Shown in pieces: positions 34,128 to 46,537 of a stretch of DNA of 64,000 nucleotides. Origin of the DNA: Portulaca oleracea (lineage: Eukaryota > Streptophyta > Magnoliopsida > Caryophyllales > Portulacaceae). Position 1 is the first letter of the stretch. Each line of letters starts with the position of its first letter. The DNA is taken from assembly GCA_029582165.1 (NCBI GenBank), contig CM055876.1, positions 29,023,317-29,087,316 of the forward strand. The letters run 5' to 3'. Below the pieces are notes generated by a model. The model made no database searches, was not told the DNA's origin, and saw only the letters and a list, made by a program, of their open reading frames with translations. The position numbers and the translations under genes were made by a program.

Positions 34128-36161
34128 TTGATAAAGCTTGGGGAAAACTTTTCCCTAGGACTTACGAATTTACAGTTTGGGTTGAGATATTATATTATGA
34201 GGAAATTTCCAAAATGATCCTAAAAATGATTCTTTTGCTCTGATTTTTCACAATTTATGGTTAGTTGAACATTTAACTAATTTTCTTAGAAAGTTTAAAG
34301 CATCAACTAAACACTATAAAAAAAAACTTTTCTTTATACTTTCCCAAGATTTTAAAATACATGTTTTACGTAAGTAACCAATAAAATAATCAATCCTCAT
34401 GTTGCACCAGAGAGCCTCATTTTGATTAAATTTGATAAAATGATGGTTGATCGGTCACAATGTTAAAAATTAATTCAAATATTGTTGTCGAATGAGGCTT
34501 ACTCCCATTTTTTACTGACTTCAAAAATAGTTTAATTTAGACATTTAACTAACTTTTCAGCAAATTACAGTTCTAACTATAAATACTGTAGAAGTTTTTC
34601 TATAAATTTATCTTCAAAATTACAAGATAAAAATCAAACACTAAAAATTATACTTTTTAAAAAAGTTCTTCCCATAGAGACTTTTCATAATACTAGGAAG
34701 AAGCCCCGTCCAATGGACGGGTTTTGATATTTTCTTCAGCCTTTGTCCCAGATAAATTGGTCAATTTTTTAAAATTTTGACCATTAGTTTTTAAAATTGT
34801 ATATTGAGTTATTGTACATTATTATTATTATCAGATTTATAATGAAAATATTTTTACTCGAATATAATATTATAAGCTTTGTTAAGATAAAGCGTGAAAA
34901 CTTAATCGTTAAAATCTTGCCTCGAAGACCATAAAAAATTAAAAGGGACAAATTATTTAGATCGAAGGAAGTACTTTATAATCTTGTGGCTTTTGGTTAA
35001 CTAAGGAAAAAAAATAATCACAAATACATCCCTAAGTTTACTTATGCTGGTCATTATAGAGTAAAAGTAAACATAATATAAATTTACAATGACTTGAAAC
35101 AATGAAACATCTGTTCTACAATTGCCAAACATCTATTTAATTGGAAGGTTGACTATTCTTTTGCAAGTGACAATGAATCACTTATCTCGTACTTACTTGA
35201 ATTTGAAATACATTCAATCGTATTTACCTACATTCGAAATACACCCGGGTCATCTTCTACAGTGGAATTTACCTAAAACCAAAGTACACTCGACCCGTAT
35301 TTACCCTAAAAAGGAATTTTTACTACCAAAGAACATCTGACTCGTATTTACCTGAATTTGAAATACACCCGAGTCATGTTTTTATTTAAAGTGAAATTTG
35401 CTCGAAATCGAAATACATCTTACCCATGTTAACCCTAACCAAATATATAGTAGACTCATATTGCCTACTTATTGTAGTCGAGTGTAAAATAATAAATTCG
35501 TATGTGAACACAAGATGCTAATTAATTATTATATTCAAGGGCGAAATAATAAATTTGTGTGTGAACACAAGCAAGCAGACAGACAAAGCAGCAATACACA
35601 AAAATCAACTTCACATTTTTATTATAGAGTATATGAAGGTCAAGAAAAATTTCCCCCACATTCTATCAAATAATATAATCTCTTTATTATATCAAGATCA
35701 CCCGCTGGACCGACTTGTATTTGATTAATTAAGCCATATATTTGTGTTTTTCATAAAGGACTTTACATTTAATTTAGCACGACATTGTTGTCCTCCTAGA
35801 GAAGACAAGAATAGTGATATTGTTCTTGTCCTTATTGAGTTATTTTACTAGTATCATTTTATGCATGGCATATTACTCAATTAAATTTTAAGGGGCAGTT
35901 TTCATGTTGATAAAATAAAATAAAATAAAGGCGAAGCTTTCATGGACGTGCATCGGTTGAAACAGCAAGTGGTGTGGATGTAAGTCTTAAATGGAGCATA
36001 CTTTACTGTTTATTGCTCCATCACATCGGTGTTGTCCAAGTCCAACCCTCAAAAACACAGTATATGCTCACAAAAATACACTAATTAATATACACTATCA
36101 CCGTCTACATACTTTCCTCCGTTTTCTGATTAAAAAGAAAACTTTTCTTTGTTTGACACTA
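34128..36161. other. Intergenic DNA with degenerate tandem repeats at about 35187-35440
   Basis: No gene is recognised. From about 35187 to 35440 related units of roughly 32-48 bp recur, built around tcgtatttacct, gaaatacacccg and accc/gagtcat. The segment near 34700-34730 contains the palindromic words ccccgtcc and ggacggg. The remainder is plain AT-rich sequence. Confidence 0.45.
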
Positions 36162-36419
36162 GCTCCATCCTAAAATATTTGTCACTCTAATTAATTTTAT
36201 TGTTCCAATTCATTAATCATTTTTACAATTTCAACAATTATAATTCTATTTTTACCCTTAATTAATACACTGTTTATTATTTTTTATAATTTCAATAACT
36301 ATTATTCCCAATTAATGTAAGGGTAAATTGGGAAAAATTATAAATTTTACATCCCAATTCCAATGTATCTTGATTTTTCCAAGTTAGATAAATTGACAAA
36401 AATAATGGGACGGAGATAG
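36162..36419. mobile_element. Stowaway-like MITE
   Basis: The left end reads gctccatcctaaaatatttg; the right end reads ...aataatgggacggagatag, with TA flanks at 36160-36161 and 36420-36421. The left terminus has diverged from consensus. Confidence 0.75.
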
Positions 36420-36421
36420 TA

Positions 36422-37240
36422 AAATATAATATTGTAGTTAAATGCAAATATTTAAGAGCATAACATAAAAATTTTGAATTCTTAAACAAGTAACTAGAAT
36501 ACCAAACATGATATTTCCAGGCACGGACAATAGTTTGTTAAACTATTATGTGGCTATTCTCAAAAATACTTTTGTACATTGCTAATTACAATGTACGTTG
36601 ATCTTAAAAAAAAAACAAAAACTATAATGTACATTGTGACTTGAGAGTAGCTTTATTTTTTATTTTTTTATAAAAGTAAATGCAATGACATTCCTATTTA
36701 TTTGGAATGTATATGGGGTTTATTGTGTCCACAATCTATATCATCTATCATTTCTATTTTTTTGGAACTGTATTCTTTTTGGTCTGCAACAATAGAAACT
36801 CATTACTATTTTTTTTTACACAAATTGCAACCAACAAATGCATGTTTTGCTTCAGTGCTATGTCACGTGTCAATATTTGGTTAGAGAAAATAAATTAAAG
36901 AAAAAAAGTTGTGCCATGATAGGGAATGTTTCGACGTTCCCAAAATGCGTCGCTTGATTTTTCATTCCTTATTGGAAATGATTTTGATTCTTTTGCACAG
37001 ATTCCTATGCAATGTTCCCTCCCTTGTATTTGCTCTAAAGACAAGCGGTTCAACCCATTAGACCCCTATCTCATGGATATAATCCAACATGTCTGTAAAA
37101 AAATATTATTGTGTTATAAAACATAATCTAGCAAATATATATTATTCTATCAAATACTCAAAGTTTATATTCGTTTTTAATACACCAAACAATTTTTCCA
37201 TTTGTTAACTTTGAGACAAGGTGCACACAATTGACACAAG
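36422..37240. other. AT-rich intergenic DNA
   Basis: I see no gene or clear repeat. Short overlapping open frames at 36700-37126 show no recognisable domain and are not called. Confidence 0.45.
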
Positions 37241-37490
37241 TTTTTTTTTGAAGAAAAAAACGGGACCACACTATATTGATAATTTGTCCATGAGTACAAA
37301 GGGTTCAATCAGGCTTGGACAGATCCCCAACCAAATCTATTCATCCCCAACAGGCACAATTTTTGCAAGGTGATGTGCAATATAATTTCCATCCTTTTTT
37401 GTGTGAACCTAACTATAGCTATTAAAATGTTCACCTAGCCAAAGTAAATCACGTATGATTAAATCTATCTCACTGCAAAATAAATGAAAG

Positions 37491-40400
37491 CTATTCATAC
37501 GATGCACTAAAGAAGAACAGTCTTGACTCAAAAACCACATCTTCATAGTTGAACCTTCTGGCCAATTGAGCTGCCAAGAACCCAACTTTTGCTTCAGCCA
37601 CAACAGGAGACCAATAGGCCCTGACTCTACACACCACTGCCAACACTAGATCCCCTCGGTGGTCCCTTGCAACAACTCCCATTTGAACCCAGCCAGCTTT
37701 ACCTAGCGAAGCATCAAAGTTAAACTTGATTTGGTGCTGCATTGGGGGTTTCCAAATAATCGTCAATTGCTATTGAGCAGGGGCCTTCTGAAAGCCACTC
37801 ACATCCGTCGAAGCCACAATCTCCTTAGTCGTCTCTTGAGCCCTCTTGACAAGAGTCTAGGTTGGAAAATTTTATGGTTATAAACTCGTTCATTACGAGC
37901 AAACCAAATAAGCCAAGCCAGTGTCATGTAAACATTGAAATTATCTGTGTCGAGGGAATCTGACCATTTCTGAACCACATTTCCAAGGGTTTGAGACTCA
38001 TCCATGAGGACCTTACTATCCACCCCCACCAATTGCCAGGTCCGTTGACTATCAGTGCATAGAAAAATTGCATGTTGGCCATCTTCTCCTAGTTCTTCGC
38101 ATCTGGGACATTTGTCCTCCGTCAATACATGTCTGCAACGCAAAGTGCCCTTTGTGGGAAGAATGTCAGAGCAAAATTTCCACCAAAAGACTTTAGCCTT
38201 GGGGATGATTTTGGCATCCCAAATTTTGGGCCAAAAAGGCTCAAAATGGCTCAGATTAATGTCAGCTCCGATGAGGTATGCAGACTTGACAATAAATATC
38301 CCATTATCGTTGAAACACCAAGATAGTTGATCTGGGGGCTTTCTGACACTCAAAGGGATTGAAAGGATCAGGTTAGCATATCTTTCATTGAAGGTGTGCT
38401 CTATTAAATCCATGTTCCACGCAGCCTCATTTGGAAGAATAAGGTCACTGACCCATTTGAGGTCCGTGTTTTCCGGTTTCCCCGTTTGAAGTTTCTTCCC
38501 AAACTCATCAAACACCCATTCATCTTCCCAAATGTCAATCTTTCTCCCATCGCCTACTCTCCAATACAATCCTTCTTTCAGAAGTGATTTCGCCGCCCAA
38601 ATACCTCTCCAGGAGAAGCTCGGAGAAGGACCGAGGTAGGAGTCTAAGAACTCTGACCGTGGATAGTATTTAGCACTCAAAACCTTGGCGAGGAGAGAGT
38701 CAGGGTTTTGAATGATCCGCCAACCTTGCTTTGCTAATAGTGCATCGTTGAAAACATCTAGTCTTCTGAACCCGAGGCCACCTAAGCATTTGGGACGGCT
38801 AAGATAATCCCAGGATTTCCAGTGTATCTTCCTTTCCACGTGGCTAGCTCCCCACCAGAATTTCGCGCACATCATATGCAACTCATCTATCAATGTACTG
38901 GGAAACATGAAAATACTCATCAAGTACGTTGGTATAACCTGACTAACCGACTTTATCAGGACCTCCTTACCGGCATGTGACAAAAATTTATCTTTCCACC
39001 CATTAAGCTTCTTCCACATTCGATCTCGCAGCATCGCAAAGATTAATTTCCTACTTCTACCAACAAACATGGGAGCCCCTAGGTATTTATCATGTTTCTC
39101 CACCATCCTCATGCCCAATATTTCAGCAAGCTCCCTTCTTCTGTCCCCTATGACACCCTTGCTAAATGAGACTTCAGATTTGTCAAAATTCACCCTTTGA
39201 CCCGAAGCTCTCTCGTACCTGTTGATGATCTCTAATAATTGAGAGCATTCTTAATTGTCTTGTTGTTCTTGAGAGGAGCAGACTGTCGTCGGCAAAAAAT
39301 AGGTGAGAAATTACCGGCCCATTTATGCTTGCTTTTGCATCATGAATGTCACTTGCAATGGCCGCTTGCTTCAACAATCCTGAAAAAGCTTAAGCCATTA
39401 TTATGAAAAGATATGGTGATATTGGATCCCCTTGCCTAAGGCCCCGAGAAGGTGTCAGACCCATTAACCATGATAGTATACGTGATTGAAGTGATGCAAT
39501 ACATCACCACTTGGACCCAGTTTTTGCAGAAACCCATTTTAAGGAGGACCTTTGCAAGAAAATCCCACTCGACTTTGTCATACGCCTTACTCATGTCAAG
39601 CTTAATAGCCATAACTCCTTTTCGTCCCACCGATCTTACTTTCATAGTGTGGAAAATTTCATTGGCTATCAACACGTTATCAGAGATAAGCCGGCCTGGG
39701 ACAAAGCCACTTTGTTCGGGAGACACAATGGTTGCCAAGTGGGTTTTGAGACGATTTGCAAGGGTCTTAGAAGCTATTTTATAGATGACATTACATAGAC
39801 TTATGGGTCGGTATTGGGTGATATCCTCCGGGGATTTAACTTTAGGGATATGAACAATAGCAATATTATTAACACCTGTTGGCACCGATTCCCCCATAAG
39901 GATGGATTTGACATAGGAGATAGGACACAACATCAGGTTCAACTATGCTCCAATAATTTTGAAAGAATAAAGCATGCATACCATCGGGTTCGGGGCCTTA
40001 TATGGGTGCATTTGGAATAAAGCTTTCCGAATTTCCTCATTTGTGTAAGGTTTACTCAGCTCCTCGTTCATAGCTGGAGTAACCACCCGCCTTATTCCTT
40101 CCAGGGCTTGTTCCATTTGATCTGGCCTGCTCGACTTGAAAATTTCAGTAAAATAGGTTAAGATGATGTGTTCTATCTCCTTCCCATCTAGAGTAGTCTC
40201 CCTATTTGTCCTTTTGAGCTTCTTGATTTTGTTTCGCCTAACTCTCTGGTTTGCTTTGTGGTGGAAAGAAGCTGTGTTTCTATCTCCATCCCTCAGATCC
40301 ATTGCCCGGCTCCTCATAAACCAATATTTCTCCTTTTGGTTCAACAAACTATCCAGCTGGGAAGACAAATTTGCCATCAAATTCTGGTCCTGTTGATAAG

Positions 40401-41319
40401 TTGGGCCTACTTGGAGCTGTCCCAATAACTTCTCTGTTTGGGCTATGCGTGTATCCAGCTCTCCATATTTATTTTTTCCCCATGCATGCAACTGTTGTAG
40501 GGTACTGTTTATTTTATCTCCCACGTCTCCACATGAAAAAGACCATGCATTTTTTACTACTTCGACACTCTCACTCTCCTCTACCCACATCTTCTACAAC
40601 CTCTTTCAAAAATTCTTCCTCCCTGAACTCCTCAGAACTGGATCTGTGTCTAAAAGGACAGGTGCATGGTTTAACTTGTATTTGGTGAGATTTAACACCT
40701 CAACTTGGGGGAATCTTGTGCACCATTGATAATTCGAGACAAACCTCTCAAGCCGTTCCCTTATCCTGCCTCTCTGCTAAGTAAACTACGGGCCCTTACA
40801 AACAAGGTCGCACATCTCACAATCTTGAAGAGCCTCTCTGAAATCATCAATCATCCTTTGTTCCCTAATTGTCCCACCCTCTTTCTCGTTAATGCTCAAA
40901 ATTTCATTGAAGTCTTCCCCAGCCACAATAGGAATTGAAGGATCCTGGGCAAGGATTCTTAGTATATCCCACGTCTTCCACTTTTCTTGCTTGTCAGGCT
41001 GGCCATATATCCCTAGGAATCTCATAATAATATTACCTTCCTCCTTAATGTCCCCAATAATGTGGTTGTCAGAGTAAGAAGTTAGAACGAAATCCACCTC
41101 TTCCTTCCAGAAAATGGCGAGCCTTGAACGGCCTCTAGTGCTCACAGCAATTCATCTAGACAAACCGAACTTTAAACCCATTCTCTCTACTCTCCTTGCA
41201 TCCAACATAGTTTCAGAGAGGAAAACTATGTCAGGGCTGTGATGTTTACTCCACATTTGGAGCGCTTGAACTGCACGAGGGTCGCCACACCCCCTGTAGT
41301 TCCAACATAGGATCTTCAT
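37491..41319 (-). pseudogene. LINE ORF2: endonuclease, reverse transcriptase, RNase H
   Basis: ORF2 starts at the ATG 41319-41317, whose last two bases overlap the ORF1 stop (ATGA). The order on the minus strand is: apurinic endonuclease (MKILCWNYRGCGDPRAV at the start; DFNEIL near 40900), a linker, reverse transcriptase (SPEQSGFVPGRLISDN, KLDMSKAYDKVEWDFL about 39600, and FADDSLLL near 39290), a zf-RVT region (WGASHVERKIHWKSWD; CPRCEELGEDGQHAIFLC), then RNase H (FNFDASLGKAGWVQMG, about 37710). It is interrupted by an in-frame TGA near 41152, stops around 40785 and frameshifts near 40590, 39940, 39430, 39190 and 37780, so it cannot make a functional enzyme. It is close to the usual length for plant L1 ORF2. 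Confidence 0.9.
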
Positions 41320-42363
41320 TGTCGTAGGCGGGGCTGGGCTCCGCCAACCTTCGCCTCTAGAAGATCTGTGTTGTTTTGATCTTCAACCAACCTAATCTTC
41401 ATGTCCCCCTGTTTACTTCCTCTTACATCCGCACCTTTTCGCTTATTGATCCCACCAGTCATCAGTTCTGAGTCTATCTGCATCTCTTCCTCTTTTTTAC
41501 CATCAGGTCCTCGCCCTCCACTAGATCCAGTATCTTCTCTCATCTTAATTCTTGTTGTTGTATGGACTCCTCGCAACTCCAATATTTTTCTCCGTTCTTC
41601 TTGCCACTCATCTTCTCCCCCCCTCCTTCTTTTCTTTCTCTTTATTGGAGAACCTTTGAGTTTTGGTCCATATGGCATATCCTCCTCATCCATTCCCGCT
41701 TGGTAGCTTTTACATGCCTTGTAAACATGTCCGATAATTCCGCATAGGAAACAATAATCCGGGATTTTCACATACTTCAATGGAATCCACTTTGGTGTGC
41801 CGTCAATCTTGATCCTCAACCCCCTTCTGATTGGTTTGGAAACATCGATGTCAAACCTGATCTTTAAATATTCTAAATGAGCCAAGATATCATCCCCATC
41901 GACGTCCACATACTTCCCCACTGTGTTCCCCACAAATTCAGCAAATGCTTGAGTCTTTTTCTTCATGGGTAAATCAACCACTTTAACCCAAAACCTTGCT
42001 GTATCAAAAGTGACTTCTGACGGCTGTTGATTTCCATCTATCTTGTTCAAAAGAACCATGAAATTATCAAAAGTCCAAGGCCCCTCGTTCAGAACCATGT
42101 CTCAATCCGCTTCAGAAAAGAACTGGAAAGAGATTCTTTCCAAGTTCTTTAGTTACAACTCCCTGAGCTGGCCTCCAGATGTTTCGCATGGTGGTCATGA
42201 ATGTTTCTGGATTAAATCTCGATTGTGTGTGGAGTTTGCCTACTAAACATAGGGTAACTTGATTATCGATCTTTTCCTCATCCGGGTCCTCAAAATCTAG
42301 AACTTCTTCTTCCTTTGCCGTTAGTTTCATCTTTTGCAAAGAGCTTTCAAGAGATCCCTCCAT
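41316..42363 (-). pseudogene. LINE ORF1: DUF4283/zinc-knuckle RNA-binding protein
   Basis: ORF1 probably begins at the ATG 42363-42361 (MEGSLESSLQKMK). It encodes a DUF4283 domain, including FNPETFMTTMRNIW and GPWTFDNFMVLLNK, followed by a zinc knuckle YCFLCGIIGHVYKAC (near 41720) and a basic/charged tail. A frameshift near 42110 separates the first segment from the 260-codon open frame at 42098-41316. This protein normally coats LINE RNA in the ribonucleoprotein particle. Apart from that shift, ORF1 is the best-preserved part of the element. Confidence 0.85.
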
Positions 42364-42571
42364 GTACGTTGAAAGAAAAACTTGAAATTCCCCTCCGGTT
42401 GTATGAGACAATATGAAGAAACCAATCACGTCCCTTCCGGACGAAACCAATCAACACACCCTACTACAGAAAGGAGGGAGAAAACCTCACACAGCTATGG
42501 CTAAACCTAGGGTTTGGCGACGCTAGGGTTTTTGCCAGAGACTAAATTTTTCTTAAAAATTAAAAAAAATT

Positions 42572-42810
42572 GAAAATTCTATTATGGTTGAATTTTTTTA
42601 ACTATGATAATTGAAAGCTATTTACCATTAATTTGGCTAAAATAAATTCCACTCGGCACAAAAATTTATGTTTAATAAATACAGTTAACTGTTGCAACAA
42701 GTTACTCATATCAAAATATATTGATTTCAAATTTTAAGATAGAAATAGAATTAACGGCTATTATACTTTTCAACTATGATTATTAAAAAGTCAATTATCA
42801 TAGAATCTTC
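42572..42810. mobile_element. Foldback MITE of the 'ttctaccatagttgaa' family
   Basis: The left end gaaaattctattatggttga pairs over more than 40 bp with the inverted right end (...aattatcatagaatcttc). It is related to repeats at 12792-13199. It lies about 30 bp beyond the 5' end of the LINE. Confidence 0.6.
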
Positions 42811-43149
42811 TGAAGTTATTAATTGTAAAAGAATTTATATCTCAATGAGTAGCATTACATGTTGGAACAAGTTCTCTTGATTAATATACATTAATTAACT
42901 TTTTATTTTTTTGAAGATAAAATATACTAATTTTTAACTATCATAATTTTTTTTTTAAAAAAAATAAAACTCAAAACCACCGACACGAGGATGGTGGAAC
43001 ACTGACAAGTCCCCCCAACAAGTGTGGTAAAAATTAATTTGATGGGGTGTATTAGAAGACGGTCACTATGGATGAAAGTCCATAGTCAGAGGCTGTTAAG
43101 TAGTGGCGGATTTAGGTCTGTCAAGTAGTGGCGGATTTAGGTCTATTAA

Positions 43150-43517
43150 GAGCATCTGCAATGGTGAGTTTTAATTCGACTCACTCGTGGCATGAAACGA
43201 GAACGGAATGAGGTTGTATAGGACATTTCAGTGGTGAGAATGAGACTCGTCTTGCGAGAGTTTGAAAGCGAGTTTAAAATATTAATATTTTAATTATATT
43301 TTTTTCTTTACCTCCTCCACCTCATTTTTTATCAATATAACCAAATTAATTATATTCTTAAGTGGGACCAATTTACTTTTTTTAATTAATATGAGTCAAA
43401 CTTATTCTCACCATTGGAAAGCTAGCTAAATAAAATGTTAAATTTTGACTCTTCCACAGATTCCACGTCATACAATTAGTCAAACTCAAACTCAAACTCA
43501 AACTCACCATTGCGGGT
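43150..43517. mobile_element. MITE with 'gcaatggtgag' inverted ends
   Basis: The left end gagcatctgcaatggtgagt pairs with the right end aactcaccattgcgggtag. The interior is AT-rich and non-coding, and the right end carries a short (caaact)n tandem. A target duplication was not resolved. Just upstream, a 24-bp phrase (aagtagtggcggatttaggt) is tandemly repeated at about 43097-43143. Confidence 0.6.
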
Positions 43518-43534
43518 AGACCATATCCGTACAT

Positions 43535-43588
43535 GAGTGTATATTAATATAGGCAGAGTGTATATTAATATAGGCAGAGTGTATATTG
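43535..43588. repeat. Tandem 21-bp repeat
   Basis: The unit gagtgtatattaatataggca is present about 2.6 times. The phrase ccatatccgtacatgagt also occurs on both sides of the array (about 43521 and 43602), suggesting a local duplication. Confidence 0.8.
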
Positions 43589-43824
43589 GCCGTATCTCTT
43601 TACCATATCCGTACATGAGTAGACCATGCACTTGACTTTGGATAGCAAAATCGTTTGGGCTTTGGATTACCCCAATTAAGCCCATTCGGCTGTCCTGAAA
43701 TACCACACTCGTCCGTTTTTTATTTATTTTTTGTTCTTTTATAACTATTTTCCACTCATGTGTGTCTCAGTGTCTATATATATATGTGTACATGATATAT
43801 ATGTCTACATGCGCACTTGTATTA

Positions 43825-44097
43825 GCATTAGAAAAAATTCAGGTTTGGGTAAGTTTGGGTCATTCAAATTCGGACGAGAAATTCAAGTCCATACCTAGTT
43901 TTTATTCAGGTTGGATAATTCAGACGAAGCTAAATTCGAGATAAAATCGAGTTCGGACAATATAAAAAAGAGAAATTTTATGTCCGAATATTCTGTCAAT
44001 GTAAAAATCCGGATGAAAAATTTATGTCCGGACGCAGTTTCTTCCGGATCGGACAATTCGAGTTTTTCAGGTCGGACAAAATTTTGTCAGCTCTAAC
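43825..44097. repeat. hAT-like non-autonomous repeat
   Basis: The segment has many ttcggac, gtccgga and tcggacaa words in both orientations. On the minus strand its right end reads gttagagctgacaaaatttt, resembling the tagggccggcaaaaat terminus of the hAT element at 5030-9064. A matching left end and target duplication were not found. A (TA)n microsatellite follows (44106-44148). Confidence 0.45.
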
Positions 44098-44100
44098 ATA

Positions 44101-44152
<52 letters not shown>

Positions 44153-44802
44153 TCATGCATTTTCATATAAGATAAAAGAGTGCATATATCTGAAATGTTT
44201 AAAACTTGGCGTTGGCGGGATTATATATTTGTGTATTGAATTGAAATAATGTGCATGTATTGGAAGCTTTTGCCTTAGGCCTGACGACAGTGGACTAATT
44301 AATGTGGAAGATGGTGACATTTGTGTCCAAAAATATTAATTAACGTCAGTAATCAACAAATTAACTAAAGCTATCATAAACATAGTATATGATATATGTT
44401 TGTCTGAAACATATTGAAATGTTAATTAATCCGTAACTTAACTACCAGTAGGGTCTGTGATCAAGTGTTGTCACAATCATATTGCTAGTTTTTTTTATAT
44501 TGTAATTAAATACCACATGCAAGTTGTGGTATTAAATTTTGCAGTGATTAGTACGTTTTAAGAAAACGATCATATATTATTTTTGTTTTGTCTTTTTCTC
44601 CTCAGTCAAGTCAAGCCACTTTTATATTGTGGGCATGTGGAGATGGAGCCCATAGTAAGGATTGCAAATCTTGTGCTAATAATTGTTCTCAATGTAATTA
44701 TTTTTCTTTATGGTTTTATACTGTCAATCTATCTCTTTAGTGATCTATAATTAAAGGAATTAAACTAACTAATTATTTCCTTGAGTGTTTGCCTGGAGTA
44801 CT

Positions 44803-45040
44803 ATTTTTTTCGATAATTACGGGTCATGGCCCATTTTATTGCCGAAGAGGACTCATTCCGGGAAAATAACCCCAGTAGGGGAAATAGGAACAAGGTTCAT
44901 AAAAGGCCAAGAACAACCAACCTCCTACTAAAATAAAACAAGCATAAAAGTTCATGAAAATAGCAACAAGGCCCACCAGATGGCCAAGAACAACCAACCC
45001 CCTACAAAAACAACACAAACATAAAATTGATAAAAGGCAC
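44803..45040 (-). mobile_element. 5'-truncated LINE tail with 15-bp TSD
   Basis: The plus strand shows a T run (44804-44810), then gataattacgggtcatggcc, the complement of a plant LINE 3' end. The 15-bp direct repeat tttgcctggagtact flanks it exactly (44788-44802 and 45041-45055). The insert contains two diverged copies of a block with ggccaagaacaaccaac. It encodes nothing. Confidence 0.85.
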
Positions 45041-45055
45041 TTTGCCTGGAGTACT

Positions 45056-46110
45056 CTTATAATGTTCAAAGAATGCAATATTTTAGTTTATGTTAGTATC
45101 TCCCACAACGTTAACGGACAATTATTTGAAAATGCATATGGTAAAAGTTAACTTATCGGTTGGGAGAACTTAAAGTCTATATCAACCTCCCATGGTTGAT
45201 GTGGGACTTATATATGATCCTCGATCTCATGCTACGCAATTGGACAGTACTGTAAGTCAAAATCAATACTTCGAAATCTCGTTCAAATCACATGTGGAGT
45301 GGTCACATGAAATAGTCGTATATCTAAATTTTATAATTTAGAGAGACCAGTTCCATCGAAATAAGATTTAGAAATTGTTTATTACCTACTATTTCATAGA
45401 AATAGTGTGAGTTTATTGACACATTTTACTTTAATACATTATAAATTACAATCTAAGTGAAAAAATAAACTAACAAATAAATTGATCAACTGACCAACTA
45501 TAGAGTTCAGTATCATCTATCAAACTTGCAAACAAAAAATGATCAACTATGCGCTTTTGGACTACGTATACACAACATATTTACTTTATTATCGTAACCT
45601 ACCAACGTGTTTTTTTGGATAGCAATACAAACAATCCATCAAGTCGATTATGTATCAATTCAAACATATATATCTATGCAACCAAAATTCAAATTAGTCG
45701 GTCCATATATAACATATGATCTCACAATCGAGTTGATGGAGTATAGAATAAAAGGGTGTCGTGGTCCAAATTCAAGTTGCCCTAAATTATTATCATTCTC
45801 CAACGGGAAAGAAAAGAGAAGCAGCAAATGGATAGGAAATAAATACTAGCTACCATTAATGATCCATATGCACCAAAAAGGTTAACAAGTTAAAATAAAA
45901 TGGCAATGAAACAGTTAAATAAAACTGCAAATGTCCTGTGATACTACACACTCTTGCATTCAAAATTTAGTTACCTCTGAACCCAAGCAGGCAATTATCT
46001 CAAAACATAACGGTCAAATATTTTAAGATCATCACATGATGTTTTAAATTTCCTGTTCTGAGTTTTGCACCATGCACAGCTCCAACGTAAATGTGGACTA
46101 TCTTTGAGGG
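45056..46110. other. Intergenic DNA
   Basis: I recognise no gene. Around 45155-45225 the phrase ggttgggagaact...cctcccatggttgatgtggg resembles sequence seen in short plant LTR elements, but no termini could be defined. Confidence 0.4.
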
Positions 46111-46115
46111 TGCTG

Positions 46116-46405
46116 TGTTAAAAATCAAGAATAATCTAGAAAAATCTTGAAGATAAACCTTAGAAAAGTCCCTAGAAAATCCTAGATAATTTGAGGAGCA
46201 TGCTCTAGATTTTTCCTTTCTACATTTTTCCTACCACCACCTCCTCTCTACAAGTATAAATATAGGTGGTGGGGCTTTCATTTGTATCAATCAACAACAA
46301 GAGTTGTAAACAATTCTCCCTCCATCAATAAGAGTTTCTCCTTAATACAATCCTTCCTCCATTTCTACAAAACACTTTTATCTTCAAACACCCAAAAACC
46401 TAACA
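46116..46405 (+). repeat. 5' LTR of the copia element
   Basis: It starts tgttaaaaatcaagaataat and ends acccaaaaacctaaca. The phrase caagtataaatataggtgg (about 46250-46268) contains a TATA box. The PBS follows directly. The LTR is short (290 bp). Confidence 0.92.
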
Positions 46406-46537
46406 GTGGTATCAGAGCCACATTAATCCAAGTCCTCCTATCAAACCACATCTTTCAAAAATTAATCATCAACCTTCAATCCATATCCCAACTCTCAAAT
46501 AACTCATCCATCAAATCCAACTCCACAAAAATTAAAA

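Larger units (their letters stand above)
37241..42540 (-). mobile_element. Near full-length L1-type LINE, degenerate
   Basis: This minus-strand non-LTR retrotransposon ends in a poly(T) run on the plus strand (37241-37249), which is its poly(A) tail. Its 5' end lies near 42540, just beyond a leader rich in aaaccctag words. ORF1 and ORF2 (separate entries) have the domain order of plant L1 elements. No convincing target duplication was found next to either end, so the 5' limit is approximate. Confidence 0.85.

Noticed and set aside
34690..34760. Helitron-like hairpin around ccccgtccaatggacggg
   Set aside because: A palindrome alone is not enough; no matching TC start, CTRR end or A/T insertion site could be assigned.
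36700..37126. Three short open frames (60-66 codons)
   Set aside because: They overlap in different phases, are hydrophobic by AT bias, and have no motif or splice context.
38055..41747. Plus-strand open frames across the LINE
   Set aside because: All lie opposite recognisable LINE ORF1/ORF2 motifs on the minus strand and have no independent features.
37225..42560. Target duplication for the large LINE
   Set aside because: Sequence left of the poly(T) run (gcacacaattgacacaag) was compared by eye with that near 42530-42600; no convincing repeat was found.
45155..45300. Cassandra/TRIM-like phrase around ggttgggagaact and gatgtgggactta
   Set aside because: No LTR pair, 5S-like promoter boxes or target duplication could be identified, so it was left as intergenic.
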